Positions 34,274 through 43,336 of a stretch of 64,000 bases of DNA are shown piece by piece. The translations under genes and the position numbers were made by a program. The stretch covers positions 124,001 to 188,000 of the forward strand of contig NZ_JABUAE010000003.1 of NCBI RefSeq assembly GCF_013314535.1. Reading direction: 5' to 3'. Position 1 is the stretch's first letter. Every line of letters starts with the position of its first letter. A model generated the notes under the pieces. The model searched no databases and was not told the origin of the DNA. It saw only the letters and a list, made by a program, of their open reading frames with translations. Source of the DNA: Bacillus sp. Xin1 (GTDB taxonomy: Bacteria; Bacillota; Bacilli; Bacillales; Bacillaceae_G).

Positions 34274-35101
34274 TTACAATGGATACCAAAACCCTTTGAA
34301 AACATTGAGTTTCAAATAAATAGAAATTGATAAAGTTATAATACCAATAATGAGTCCTATATAGTCCTCTTGTTTTGCCTTTGTTGTAAAATACCATGTT
34401 CGTTTCTCTTTTTTTCCGAATCCTCGTAAATCCATCGCATTTGAAACGGTATCGATTCGCACTAAAGATTGAATAACAAGTGGCCAAAAGATGAGTACCC
34501 GGTTTTTAATACGTTCCCAAAAATTCGCCTCTCCTCTTTCAAATGGTACACCTCTTGCTTCTTGAGCGTGCTTAATCAATTTGTAGTCCGCTTGTATATT
34601 CGGTATGTAACGGAGTGCAATGTTTATTGCATAGGCAATCTTATACGGTAAACCAATTTTATATAAGCTGCTAGCAAACTCACTTGGATGTGTCGTGTAT
34701 ATAAAAATAAGTGTAAATGGTAATAACGTAAAGTATTTTAATGAAAGTGTAAGAGCATAAAAGAGTGTTTCAAATGTAATCGTAGTATATCCAATATGCA
34801 AGAATGCTGTACTTGTACCAGTTAACTCAGATCCATAGGTTGGTGTAATCAATAAAATCATCACCGAATTTAGCATACTAAATGTGAAAATGACACTAAA
34901 TATAATGACAACTTTTTTCAAAGGGATTTTAGCAATCACTAACCCTAAACAACCAATAATAAATAAGCATAATAAAATACGAAAATCAAAAAATATAAAT
35001 GTAAGAGTCATCCAAATGATAAATAACAACAATTTAATTGCGCCGTCCATACGATGAAAGTATGTATGATTATCTATATAAAATAAATCTGATTTACTCA
35101 T
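34274..35101 (-). CDS. ECF transporter T component (EcfT)
   Basis: The protein, about 275 residues, is the transmembrane coupling subunit of an energy-coupling factor transporter. Several hydrophobic segments are seen (for example LLLFIIWMTLTFIFFDFRIL), plus the two cytosolic coupling helices with the Ala-Arg-Gly motif EARGVPF (about residue 190) and DLRGFG (about 230) that dock on the ATPases. The ATG at 35101 lies after AGGAGGGGAGATT and overlaps the ATPase gene stop by eight bases (ATGAGTAA), so translation is coupled. It is the last gene of the SAM-riboswitch operon. Confidence 0.9.
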   Translation of the reverse strand: MSKSDLFYIDNHTYFHRMDGAIKLLLFIIWMTLTFIFFDFRILLCLFIIGCLGLVIAKIPLKKVVIIFSVIFTFSMLNSVMILLITPTYGSELTGTSTAFLHIGYTTITFETLFYALTLSLKYFTLLPFTLIFIYTTHPSEFASSLYKIGLPYKIAYAINIALRYIPNIQADYKLIKHAQEARGVPFERGEANFWERIKNRVLIFWPLVIQSLVRIDTVSNAMDLRGFGKKEKRTWYFTTKAKQEDYIGLIIGIITLSISIYLKLNVFKGFWYPL

Positions 35102-36794
35102 AATCTCCCCTCCTTTTTGCCTCCATATACATTTGTACAAAAACTTCTGGAAAAGGGATTTTGCTCAATCTTGCTAATGTTGTTAACGAACTTTCCTGTA
35201 AATTAGCTTGCTGCAATACTTCGCTATTTGCTAATACGATTGGAACAGTGTCATCAGCAAGTATTCTTCCTTGATGAAGAACAACTGCACGGTCTGCATA
35301 TTCTAAAGCTAAGTTCATATCATGTGTAATAAAGATAAATGATATTCCTTGTGTTGCTAATACACTTATACAAGACATAAATTGTTTATAATGAAAATAA
35401 TCTTGTCCTGCAGTTGGCTCGTCTAAGATGATGAGCTTCGGATTCGTTGTTAAAACTGATGCAATGGTAAGCCTCTTTTTTTGCCCGTAGCTTAACGCTT
35501 GAATCGGCCAATTTCGAAATGGATATAGCCCGCAAATTTGCAACGCATCTTCCACTCGTTTATGTATTTCTGAGCTAGAAATCTTCTGTAATTTTAATGA
35601 AAAAGCAACCTCATCCCAAACAATAGATTGTGTAATCATGTGATTAGGATTTTGCATAACGTAAGATATCACTTCTCCACGCTTCCGAATAGACCATGAA
35701 TTTATATTATCATTATCAAGTACAATTTTTCCTTTCTGTGCTTTGTTCATTCCAGTTAATAAATGTGCAAATGTAGATTTACCTGCACCATTATGACCTA
35801 ATAATGCTACAATTTCTCCTCTTTGTATGGAGAGTGTTATGTCCCTCAATGTAAAACCTTTGTGAGAATATGAAAATGAAATGTTTTCTATTTTACATAG
35901 GATTTCTTTTTTTTGTTGTTTTTTACACGCATTAGAATTTAACATCCATTGCTTAACCGCTTTATTCAACCTCTCATGATTTAAACTTCCAATTGGATAT
36001 AATTCTTCATCTAAAATATTCATTTTTATGTTTTTTAATGCTTCAATATATACAGGTTCTCTTAATCCTATTTCTTGTAGCATGTTTGTTTGTAAAATCC
36101 TTTTTGGTGAATCGATTGCTACAATTTCTCCGTCATCTATTAATATGATTTTATCTAGGTCTAATTTTAATATTTCCTCTATTCTATGCTCAATAATAAC
36201 GATTGTTTTATTTAATTGTTGATGTACATTTTGAATAAGTTCTACTGTTTTTAAACTACTTATTGGATCTAAATTTGCTAATGGCTCATCAAATAGTAAT
36301 ATGTCGGCATCTGTCGTTAGTAGACCAGCAAGAGAAACAGTTTGTTTTTGGCCACCAGATAATTCATGTGGGCTTCGTGAATGAAATGTATGCATCTGAA
36401 CTTTCTGCAAAGAGTCCATAACAACAGCCTTCATTTTTTTCTGTTCTACACAATCATTTTCTAACGAAAAAGCAACATCTTCCCCTACAGTTAAACCAAT
36501 AAACTGGGAATCTTGATCTTGCAAAATAGTTCCTACATGTTTACTTTGCTCAAAAATACCACCTTTTCGCGGATCCTTACCACATATTGAAATGTTCCCA
36601 GTACTTGATCCTTCATAGGAAAAGGGGATAAGCCCATTTATACAATGGGCCAATGTTGATTTTCCTGATCCACTTCGACCGGCAATCAATACTTTTTCGC
36701 CTGGATAAATATGAAATGTAATATCTTTTAAAGTAGGTTCTGTCACTTGTTTATACTGAAATGTAAATTTCTCAAAGGAAATAATTGGATTCAT
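35094..36794 (-). CDS. ECF transporter fused double ATPase (EcfA-EcfA')
   Basis: The 566-residue protein contains two ABC ATPases in one chain. Domain 1 has Walker A GRSGSGKST, signature LSGGQKQ and Walker B ILLFDEP; domain 2 has GHNGAGKST, LSYGQKK (Gly-to-Tyr in the signature) and LIILDEPTAGQD. Such fusions, like B. subtilis YkoD, power ECF uptake of vitamins or amino-acid precursors. I start at ATG 36794 after GTAGGGAG; the longest frame adds seven codons inside the S-component gene. The gene lies ten bases after the S component and overlaps ecfT. Confidence 0.92.
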   Translation of the reverse strand: MNPIISFEKFTFQYKQVTEPTLKDITFHIYPGEKVLIAGRSGSGKSTLAHCINGLIPFSYEGSSTGNISICGKDPRKGGIFEQSKHVGTILQDQDSQFIGLTVGEDVAFSLENDCVEQKKMKAVVMDSLQKVQMHTFHSRSPHELSGGQKQTVSLAGLLTTDADILLFDEPLANLDPISSLKTVELIQNVHQQLNKTIVIIEHRIEEILKLDLDKIILIDDGEIVAIDSPKRILQTNMLQEIGLREPVYIEALKNIKMNILDEELYPIGSLNHERLNKAVKQWMLNSNACKKQQKKEILCKIENISFSYSHKGFTLRDITLSIQRGEIVALLGHNGAGKSTFAHLLTGMNKAQKGKIVLDNDNINSWSIRKRGEVISYVMQNPNHMITQSIVWDEVAFSLKLQKISSSEIHKRVEDALQICGLYPFRNWPIQALSYGQKKRLTIASVLTTNPKLIILDEPTAGQDYFHYKQFMSCISVLATQGISFIFITHDMNLALEYADRAVVLHQGRILADDTVPIVLANSEVLQQANLQESSLTTLARLSKIPFPEVFVQMYMEAKRRGDYE

Positions 36795-36804
36795 TGTAAT
36801 CTCC

Positions 36805-37353
36805 CTACTTTTCAATTTTTAAATGTGTATGTTTTTTATTTACTTTCGCTAATCCAAGTGTAATTGGTAAACCAAGGATTAAGAAAACAAGGGCATCTGC
36901 AATCGTTGCACCAAGTACTTGAATAACAATTTTATCTAAAGGCTCTCCCATTACGATAATATCGAAAACTCCGGCAAATATAATTGCAATAACAATCCCA
37001 ATTAAACCCGTTACAGCAAAATATGAAACATCTCGATTATGGAATGTTCCATTTTTCACACTGAAACTTGTTCGTTTTTGTACAAGTCCCATCGTAAACC
37101 CAATAATGCCTGAGCTAAGTACCCATCCCCACCATATTCCCCATCCAGCGATAGTATCTGTTACTGTATGACCAATAAGACCAACCAAAAGTCCCGCAAA
37201 TGGACCAAAAATCGCACCAAAAATTGTTAATATAACCAAAGCAGGTTTTATAAATGTGTTTGGGGCAATTGAAAGTCCCCATAAACCTAATACACCATAT
37301 ATTGCAGAACCTATCCCAATTGCTACGACTAATTTTGTAGATAATTTGTTCAT
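36805..37353 (-). CDS. ECF transporter S component, UPF0397 family
   Basis: The 182-residue integral membrane protein matches UPF0397: [60 protein letters not shown], and [19 protein letters not shown]. It binds the substrate in an ECF transporter with the fused ATPase and T subunit encoded next. Databases often call this family a riboflavin transporter, but a SAM-I riboswitch precedes the operon here, which points to methionine or a precursor; predicted methionine-type ECF systems (MtsTUV) are regulated this way. The substrate is inference. GAGAGGAGAATTC precedes the ATG. Confidence 0.88.
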   Translation of the reverse strand: MNKLSTKLVVAIGIGSAIYGVLGLWGLSIAPNTFIKPALVILTIFGAIFGPFAGLLVGLIGHTVTDTIAGWGIWWGWVLSSGIIGFTMGLVQKRTSFSVKNGTFHNRDVSYFAVTGLIGIVIAIIFAGVFDIIVMGEPLDKIVIQVLGATIADALVFLILGLPITLGLAKVNKKHTHLKIEK

Positions 37354-37441
37354 ATGAATTCTCCTCTCATTCTAGTTAGTTTCTATTAGTCCTATGTGAA
37401 AAATTATTGAATTATGAACATTCACTTCCTTTCTCCCTAAT

Positions 37442-37607
37442 AAAAAATGACCTCTGTTATAAGAGGCCATTTGTATATGAAATATATGCTTCCCTTATCT
37501 TTCAAAAGACAATATGTCCTTTGTGGAATTAGCACCTTCCTATTTGTATGAATAAATAGGGGTTGCTGAGGTTTCATCGGGCCGTTCCCTCCATCTCTCT
37601 GGATAAG
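37442..37607 (-). promoter_or_regulatory. SAM-I (S-box) riboswitch with terminator
   Basis: On the minus strand the aptamer (37607-37493) has all S-box blocks in order: CTTATCCAGAGAGATGGAGG, GAACGGCCCGATGAAACC, CAGCAACC, AAGGTGCTAATTCC and GAAAGATAAGG, with P1 closing CTTATC/GATAAG. Downstream, AATGGCCTCT and AGAGGTCATT plus a six-T run (37442-37472) form the terminator. SAM binding should switch the ECF operon off. Confidence 0.95.
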
Positions 37608-37699
37608 TATTCGTTTGTAATTTGTATTATTTCATTAACGTAAATTAATTTTAATATTTTTCTTACTATTTCCACTTTTGTGTAAAATAGATAAAGTGA

Positions 37700-37843
37700 A
37701 ACTTTAATCAGTAGGGGGTTTCCTCATCCCCACTGATTATTAGTTGAACCAATCGGGCCTTTACGGGCAGTTTATCTCCCACCTAACTTCTTTGCTCCCG
37801 CCGAATTTTGAGGTGGGAGTATTACTGCCCGTTAGTGCGGGAT
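37700..37843 (+). repeat. bcr1-like intergenic repeat
   Basis: The element is highly structured: AATCAGTAGGGG/CCCCACTGATT (37706-37738), then CGGGCAGT/ACTGCCCG (37764-37831) enclosing CTCCCACCT/AGGTGGGAG. This layout, GC-rich in an AT-rich genome and ending near GTGCGGGAT, is that of the B. cereus group bcr1 repeat of roughly 155 bases as I recall it. A degenerate relative of its second half lies at 41711-41792. Confidence 0.65.
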
Positions 37844-37918
37844 GAATAAAACATTGTATTCTTATCGGAATTATGGAATAATTGATGTAACAAAGCGAGC
37901 TAACGGGAGGAATTGAAC

Positions 37919-38599
37919 ATGAAAGTAATCGGATTAATTGGTGGATTAAGCTGGGAATCAACATCTCTTTATTATAAACATATTAATACGCTAACTTTAT
38001 CTCAGTATAATCATAATGCGAAGCTTGTTCTTTATAGCATGGATTTTGGTGAAGTGACAAATTTATTACAAAATCAACAATATGAAGAAGTGCAAAATCA
38101 ACTCGTTCAAGTAGCTCAAAAAGTAGAACACTCCGGTGCAGATTGTATACTTATGTGTTCAAATACAGTACACCAATTTGCGGAAGAAGTAGAAAAAGCA
38201 ATCTCTATCCCACTTCTTCATATTGGCGATGTAAGCGCTGAAGAAATTGTTGAACATAATGTGAAACGGATTGGTTTGCTTGGAACAAAACAAACAATGG
38301 AACAAGATTTTTATAAAACGAGACTAGCTAATTATGGTATTGAAACAATTATTCCCGAAGAAGATGAACGAAATTTCATTCATCATGTCATTCTCCACGA
38401 ATTAAGTAAAGGTATTATTTCAAAGCAATCCAAAGACCATTTCTTACAAATTATTCAAAATCTCATTAAAAACGGGGCAGAAGGAATTTTATTAGGATGT
38501 ACAGAAATACCGTTACTCATTTCACAACAAGATCTTTCTATCCCTGTATTTGACACTGCTTTTTTACATGCCAAAATTGCAGTACAATTCGCTGGCTAA
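37919..38599 (+). CDS. Aspartate/glutamate racemase family protein
   Basis: The 226-residue protein has the Asp/Glu racemase pair of catalytic cysteines: MCSNTVH (about residue 78) and LLGCTEIPLL (about 190), with the N-terminal IGLIGGLSWESTSLYYK typical of the RacX/YgeA branch. These PLP-independent enzymes racemise amino acids, with RacX/YgeA-type members having broad substrates. The ATG at 37919 follows GGGAGGAATTGAAC; a TTG two codons earlier is weaker. It is a single gene with a perfect terminator, divergent from the ECF operon. Confidence 0.88.
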   Translation: MKVIGLIGGLSWESTSLYYKHINTLTLSQYNHNAKLVLYSMDFGEVTNLLQNQQYEEVQNQLVQVAQKVEHSGADCILMCSNTVHQFAEEVEKAISIPLLHIGDVSAEEIVEHNVKRIGLLGTKQTMEQDFYKTRLANYGIETIIPEEDERNFIHHVILHELSKGIISKQSKDHFLQIIQNLIKNGAEGILLGCTEIPLLISQQDLSIPVFDTAFLHAKIAVQFAG

Positions 38600-38601
38600 T
38601 C

Positions 38602-38645
38602 AAAAAAAGAAGCTATCTTACAAGGTAGTAAGATAGCTTCTTTTC
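38602..38645. terminator. Bidirectional terminator
   Basis: AAAGAAGCTATCTTAC and GTAAGATAGCTTCTTT form a perfect stem with a 6-base loop between convergent racemase and histidine kinase genes. Confidence 0.9.
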
Positions 38646-38683
38646 TTTGCTGCTACTCTATGTGAAATGGAAATTAATCTCTA

Positions 38684-40465
38684 TTATAAAGACCCGGTTA
38701 TAGATGGCATAGCTGAATGAGAAGTACCTTGCTCACTTTGAAACATAGGTAAATAAATAGTAACGGATGTTCCTACTCCTACCTCACTCATAATACTAAT
38801 TCTTCCTTGATGACTTTCAATAATTTTATAACTGAGCATTAACCCAATGCCAGTTCCTTTTTCTTTCGTACTATAAAAAGGTTCACCAAGCCTTTTTATT
38901 CTTTCTTCAGGGATTCCTACGCCCTCATCCACTATATTAATAATAACTTCCTTACATTCTGATTTTTTCACAGAAATGGAGATTTTCCCTCCATCTGGCA
39001 TAGCTTCAATTGAGTTTTGCAAAATATTAATAAAAACTTGTTTTAATTGATTTTCACAGCAATCTATTATTAATTCCTTTAATTCTATATGCAGATCAAT
39101 TTGAATATTGGTCATGATTGCCTTTGTATTAATTAACGAAACGACATTTCTTAATATCGAACAAATATTTTTCTTTTCAGTTGGAATGACATCAGTCTTT
39201 GCGATTGATAAAAACTCATGAAGGATTGATTCAATTCGCTCAATTTCTGACAGCATAAGATCGAAATATTTATCTTGATCTTCTTGATTAATTTGAAATA
39301 GTTGAATAAATCCTTTAATCACTGTCAGTGGATTTCGAACTTCATGTGCTACCCCAGCAGCTAACTGTCCAATCGCTGCAAGTGTATCTGACTTATTCAA
39401 TAACTCTTCAGTCTTTTTCCGCTCAGTAATATCTCGAACAATTATCATAATCTTATCTTGTAAAAGTGGTAAACACCTAGCTTCAAAGAAACTAATACTC
39501 CCTTTAAGTGTTAACGGATATTCAACAATAACTGTAGATTCTTTTTGTTGTACTTGGTGAATCGCTCTTCGGAATTGCTGTGCTACAGGTGATGGCAAGA
39601 CTTCATAAAACTTTTTCCCCATAAACGATTCAGCAGGTACGTAAAACTTAGATGGTGAACCAGCTTTATAATCTATAATTGTTCCATCAGCTTCGGTTAA
39701 AAAACACAAATCAGGTAATGCTTTGAAAATAAGCTCTAGCTCAGATGTTTGTTGCTTTAATTGTTCTTCAATTCCTTTTCGATGCGTAATATCAACTCCA
39801 ACTGCCCAATAACTATAACCAGGTACTGGAAAATGTTCTGAGATGTTTGACCACATGATTGTTTTTATTTCTCCATTTTTGCATGTTAATTTCATTTCCC
39901 AATCTCGAAAACTTTTTCCACGCACCGAAAATTTCTTTTGAATGTGTCTGCGATAACTTTCATCCGGATATAGCAATTCAAGTGCTTTTGGATTTTCAAT
40001 AATCTCTTCTGCAGCATAACCTGTTACAAGCTCACATTCCCGGTTCCATAATATAAAATTTCCATCTTTATCAAGAGCATCAACCATAATGGGCATATTT
40101 TGTAAGATTGTATGTAACTGTTCTTCTTTTTTAGAAAGTAAATGTATATTTTTTGTTTGATTTTGAAGTTTATCCATTGCACTATCTACAATGAGGTTTG
40201 AAAGCATTTCGAAGTATTTTTGACAAGTACGGATGTCCTTTTTTATTGAACAAGCAACAAATGATCCAAGATGTTGCTCATATAAAAAAAACGGAATTTC
40301 AATCTTTGTAAGTTCTATATTTTCTTCTCGACTCATACCAAATGAAAAAATACATTCCCTATTTTGATCAAGAAGTTGATGTGAAATGTTTGTTAATTTA
40401 TAAAATTGTTCTGCCATGGTTTCTATTGTGTTCACGTCAATGAGTTCCAATAGCCGAGCATTCAT
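38684..40465 (-). CDS. Cytosolic PAS-domain sporulation-type histidine kinase
   Basis: The 593-residue protein has no membrane segment. Residues 1-95 form a PocR-like ligand-sensing module (DVNTIETMAEQFYKLTNISH), then two PAS domains (about 115-235 with MPIMVDALDKDGNFILWNRE, and 243-350 with RDITERK), then the kinase core with His374 in AAGVAHEVRNPLTVIKGF, N-box FINILQNSIEAMPDGG, G1 DEGVGIP and G2 KEKGTGIGLML. It resembles KinA/KinE-type kinases that phosphorylate Spo0F. No response regulator is adjacent. The kinase core is close to that of the KinB-like protein at 30587. Confidence 0.88.
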   Translation of the reverse strand: MNARLLELIDVNTIETMAEQFYKLTNISHQLLDQNRECIFSFGMSREENIELTKIEIPFFLYEQHLGSFVACSIKKDIRTCQKYFEMLSNLIVDSAMDKLQNQTKNIHLLSKKEEQLHTILQNMPIMVDALDKDGNFILWNRECELVTGYAAEEIIENPKALELLYPDESYRRHIQKKFSVRGKSFRDWEMKLTCKNGEIKTIMWSNISEHFPVPGYSYWAVGVDITHRKGIEEQLKQQTSELELIFKALPDLCFLTEADGTIIDYKAGSPSKFYVPAESFMGKKFYEVLPSPVAQQFRRAIHQVQQKESTVIVEYPLTLKGSISFFEARCLPLLQDKIMIIVRDITERKKTEELLNKSDTLAAIGQLAAGVAHEVRNPLTVIKGFIQLFQINQEDQDKYFDLMLSEIERIESILHEFLSIAKTDVIPTEKKNICSILRNVVSLINTKAIMTNIQIDLHIELKELIIDCCENQLKQVFINILQNSIEAMPDGGKISISVKKSECKEVIINIVDEGVGIPEERIKRLGEPFYSTKEKGTGIGLMLSYKIIESHQGRISIMSEVGVGTSVTIYLPMFQSEQGTSHSAMPSITGSL

Positions 40466-40768
40466 TCTCTTTCCACCTCTATATGTAAAATTAATACCAT
40501 TTTTTATTCACGCTTCTTCATTATACGAAGAATGTTCTCGTAGGTATATAGAAAGAGCATAATTATTCAAATAAATTTTATTTTTCAATAAAAAACATTC
40601 CCATCGTTCTATAATTCCCTTCATATCAATGTATTAAAAACGGGATATTCACAAAATATTCACAAATATATTGAAAAACATATACATTTTTTCCAATATA
40701 TTCTATAAAATAAAGTGTAATAAGATATTCTATAAATTTCATAGAATACCTTACCCCTAATAAAAAAT
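40466..40768. other. Gene-free spacer
   Basis: AT-rich spacer upstream of the histidine kinase. TTCTATAAATTTCATAGAA (about 40730-40748) is a short dyad. No gene is seen. Confidence 0.5.
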
Positions 40769-40800
40769 AAAAAAGAATCCTTGATGGATTCTTTTTTATT
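40769..40800 (-). terminator. Terminator of the HAD phosphatase gene
   Basis: AAAAAGAATCC and GGATTCTTTTTT form the stem; it overlaps the last codon of the HAD gene. Confidence 0.85.
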
Positions 40801-41656
40801 TTTTTACCATGACATATTGATAAAGGGCATGTGCCACTCCATGCTCTTCATTCGATAGTGTTTCATAATCACAAATCTGCTTCATTTCGTCTACTGCATT
40901 TCCCATTGCGATAGATATATTTGCCTTTTCCATCATAGAAATATCATTTAGACCATCACCTATTGCAACAGTATTTTCTACTGGAATATTAAGATGTTCC
41001 GCTAAAGTATATAAACCATTGCCCTTTTGAGCGTCACAATGATTAATCTCTACATTATGCCAATATGAAGCAGTAATTGCTAGCTCTGTATTATGTTGAA
41101 AATGCATTTTTAACTTTTTTAATTTCTCAATATCATAGGAAAATGGTAAAAGTTTATGCACAAAAATCTCTTCTTCTAATATTGATTTACAACTTTTTAT
41201 TATATGAAACGCTGTATGCTCAAGGTACAACGCTGCAATAGTTTCAAGCTCATCTTGATTAATATCTTTGTTTGACTTTTTTATCCATTCTATTTCATGA
41301 TTCACGCTTTCTTCACCATATGCTGGAACGTATACTCCCCTGTCTGTATACAGTTGATAATACATACGATTTCGTTCCAGATACTCGACAATTTCGAGTG
41401 CTTGTGTATTTCGAATTGGGTATCTCTTCATCATTTTTTGATCCACATAAATAAGAGCACCGTTTTCTGCGATAATAGGACATTGTAAATTAGCTTCCAG
41501 CAGTAGGCGTTCAATATCTACGATAGAACGTCCTGTACAAATCGCCACTACATGTCCCTGATTCTGACATTTCCGAATCGCTTCTGCATTTTCTTTACTA
41601 ATTATTTTATTACCTGAAAGAAGAGTTCCATCTAAATCAATTGCAATTAGTTTCAT
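40796..41656 (-). CDS. Cof-type HAD-superfamily phosphatase
   Basis: The 286-residue protein has the four HAD motifs of the Cof (IIB) subfamily: IAIDLDGTLLSG (nucleophile Asp, about residue 8), ICTGRS (motif 2, about 40), the Lys of QKGNGL (about 210), and GDGLNDISMM (motif 4, about 233). It should dephosphorylate a small sugar or cofactor phosphate with magnesium. The ATG at 41656 follows GGTGACGAAACA; the longest frame adds seven codons. It is a single gene. Confidence 0.88.
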   Translation of the reverse strand: MKLIAIDLDGTLLSGNKIISKENAEAIRKCQNQGHVVAICTGRSIVDIERLLLEANLQCPIIAENGALIYVDQKMMKRYPIRNTQALEIVEYLERNRMYYQLYTDRGVYVPAYGEESVNHEIEWIKKSNKDINQDELETIAALYLEHTAFHIIKSCKSILEEEIFVHKLLPFSYDIEKLKKLKMHFQHNTELAITASYWHNVEINHCDAQKGNGLYTLAEHLNIPVENTVAIGDGLNDISMMEKANISIAMGNAVDEMKQICDYETLSNEEHGVAHALYQYVMVKK

Positions 41657-41710
41657 TGTTTCGTCACCACTTTCCATAAATAAACATACTCGGATAAAGT
41701 TTTACTTATC

Positions 41711-41792
41711 GTGATTTTACGGACAGTTGATTCCTCCATTTACCTTCACTAAAGTTTAAGGTGGAAGACTTTCTGTTCGTAGATAGCGGCAT
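41711..41792. repeat. Degenerate relative of the bcr1-like repeat
   Basis: TTTTACGGACAGT (41715 onward), CCTCCATTTACCTTC, TTTAAGGTGGAAG and CTTTCTGTTCGT align in order with the second half of the element at 37761-37843 (TTTACGGGCAGT, CTCCCACCT, GAGGTGGGAG, ACTGCCCGT), with compensating changes in the ACGGACAG/CTGTTCGT stem. A separate hairpin, AAATATAGAAAC/GTTTCTATATTT, follows at 41793-41824. Confidence 0.55.
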
Positions 41793-41929
41793 AAATATAG
41801 AAACTAGGTATCGTTTCTATATTTACTTTGCCAAGCACAACTTAGTTATAATTTATGAAAAGCGTTTCAGGTCAAGGAATATTTTTTAAGTCGTTTAAAA
41901 AGTTTATAGAGAACAGTAAGATAAATATG

Positions 41930-41980
41930 AAAAGTAAGTAAAAATCCTTACTTAAACAGGAATTTTCACTTGCTTTTAAA
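41930..41980 (-). terminator. Terminator of the P450 gene
   Basis: AAAAGTAAGTAAAAATCC and GGAATTTTCACTTGCTTTT pair with G-T wobbles; it follows the P450 stop closely on the minus strand. Confidence 0.65.
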
Positions 41981-41986
41981 TATGCT

Positions 41987-43198
41987 TTATTTCATTAAAA
42001 GAATAGGGAGTTTTTTTAACGTTTGTTCATTCTCTAATATACAGTTTTCCAGATGAAAGGATGGAGAAAGCACCAGTCTTTTAAAATTGCTAATAAACGT
42101 AGTTAATGCAATTTCAGCTTCTAAACGAGCAAGCGATGCTCCTAAGCAAAAATGTGGCCCTTTGCCAAATGTTAAATGTTTTTCATTTCCAGTCCGATGT
42201 AAATCAAAGCAAGTTGCTTGCGAAAATTTATTTTCATCTAAATTGGCAGCGCTTATCCACGTAACAATCATTTGTCCTTTTTTCATTTTTGGACCAAATA
42301 TTGTTGTATCTTCCATTATAGTACGGGCTAATGCAACAGGAAAACGATAGCGTAGTACCTCTTCTATCGCTTGAGGAATAAGCTCTAGATTGTTACTTAA
42401 TTCATTGTATACATGGGGGGCATCTACTAAAAAGCAATAAAAGCTATTAATAATAAGGTTTGTAGTTGTTTCATTCCCTGCAGCTAAAAGTCCTAATGCA
42501 AATGTAACAATTTCATCGTCAGTCAACCTTTCTCCCTCATACTCTGCTCTGATTAAGTCTGAAATAATATCTTCTTTCAAATGGTATCTTTTTTCCTGAA
42601 CAATCGGCAAAAGATAGGCTTTAAACTCATATAAAGCAACTTCTTTCTGTGTATCTAAATCGTTAAATTGTTCTTTGCTATATGGCATGAACAAAATATC
42701 TGACCACATCTTAATTTTTTTCCTATCTGTTGTTGGAACACCTAATAAATCAGAAATAACAGTTACAGGTAGAGGGGCTGCAAATTGCTCTACAATATCA
42801 ATTTCACCATAAGAATTCATATCTTGCACAAGTTCATTTGCAATTGCTTGTATTCGCGGCTGCCACTGTTGAAGACTTCTTGGGGTAAATGCCTTTGAAA
42901 CGATTGAGCGAACATTTCGATGTTCAGGAGGATCAGAAGAATTTAAATTTACTCTTGTTTCTAAAGGCGGGACAGAAAATTGACGACGGTCTCTTCTGCT
43001 TGAAAATAGGCGATAATCTGATAAAACACGGTTCACATCATCATATAAAAAAACATTCCATACATCCTGCTCCGCATCATAATAGACCGGATGATTTTCC
43101 CTCATATGCTTATACCACTCGTAAGGATTCCATAGTTCTTCTTTTGTTTTCAACTTTGAAATTTCATGAACCAAAATTACATTTTCAGGCGAATTCAT
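41987..43198 (-). CDS. Cytochrome P450
   Basis: The 403-residue soluble P450 has the I-helix oxygen motif LLAAGNETT, the ExxR motif in EEVLRYR, and the heme-cysteine loop FGKGPHFCLGASLAR. Length and LNSSDPPEHRNVRSIVSKAF in the N-terminal half are typical of bacterial class I enzymes (CYP107/CYP109-like). It needs an external ferredoxin or flavodoxin. Substrate is unknown. GGGAGGAAAGAACT precedes the ATG. A PadR regulator is divergent, with a dyad between that overlaps this gene's promoter region, so PadR may control it. Confidence 0.9.
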   Translation of the reverse strand: MNSPENVILVHEISKLKTKEELWNPYEWYKHMRENHPVYYDAEQDVWNVFLYDDVNRVLSDYRLFSSRRDRRQFSVPPLETRVNLNSSDPPEHRNVRSIVSKAFTPRSLQQWQPRIQAIANELVQDMNSYGEIDIVEQFAAPLPVTVISDLLGVPTTDRKKIKMWSDILFMPYSKEQFNDLDTQKEVALYEFKAYLLPIVQEKRYHLKEDIISDLIRAEYEGERLTDDEIVTFALGLLAAGNETTTNLIINSFYCFLVDAPHVYNELSNNLELIPQAIEEVLRYRFPVALARTIMEDTTIFGPKMKKGQMIVTWISAANLDENKFSQATCFDLHRTGNEKHLTFGKGPHFCLGASLARLEAEIALTTFISNFKRLVLSPSFHLENCILENEQTLKKLPILLMK

Positions 43199-43267
43199 AG
43201 TTCTTTCCTCCCTTTTCTTTTAAAATAAAAAGCAATAGGTAGGCAATTCAAAGATGTATAGACTAAC

Positions 43268-43286
43268 ATATGTTATTTTAACATAT
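43268..43286. promoter_or_regulatory. Candidate PadR operator
   Basis: ATATGTTATTTTAACATAT is a perfect 8+3+8 dyad with the ATGT...ACAT half-sites typical of PadR operators. It lies between the divergent P450 and PadR genes, 50 bases before the padR start. Confidence 0.6.
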
Positions 43287-43336
43287 ACAAAGGAGATAGT
43301 TACAAATATAAACTTGAGAAAATTAGGAGGATTCAT

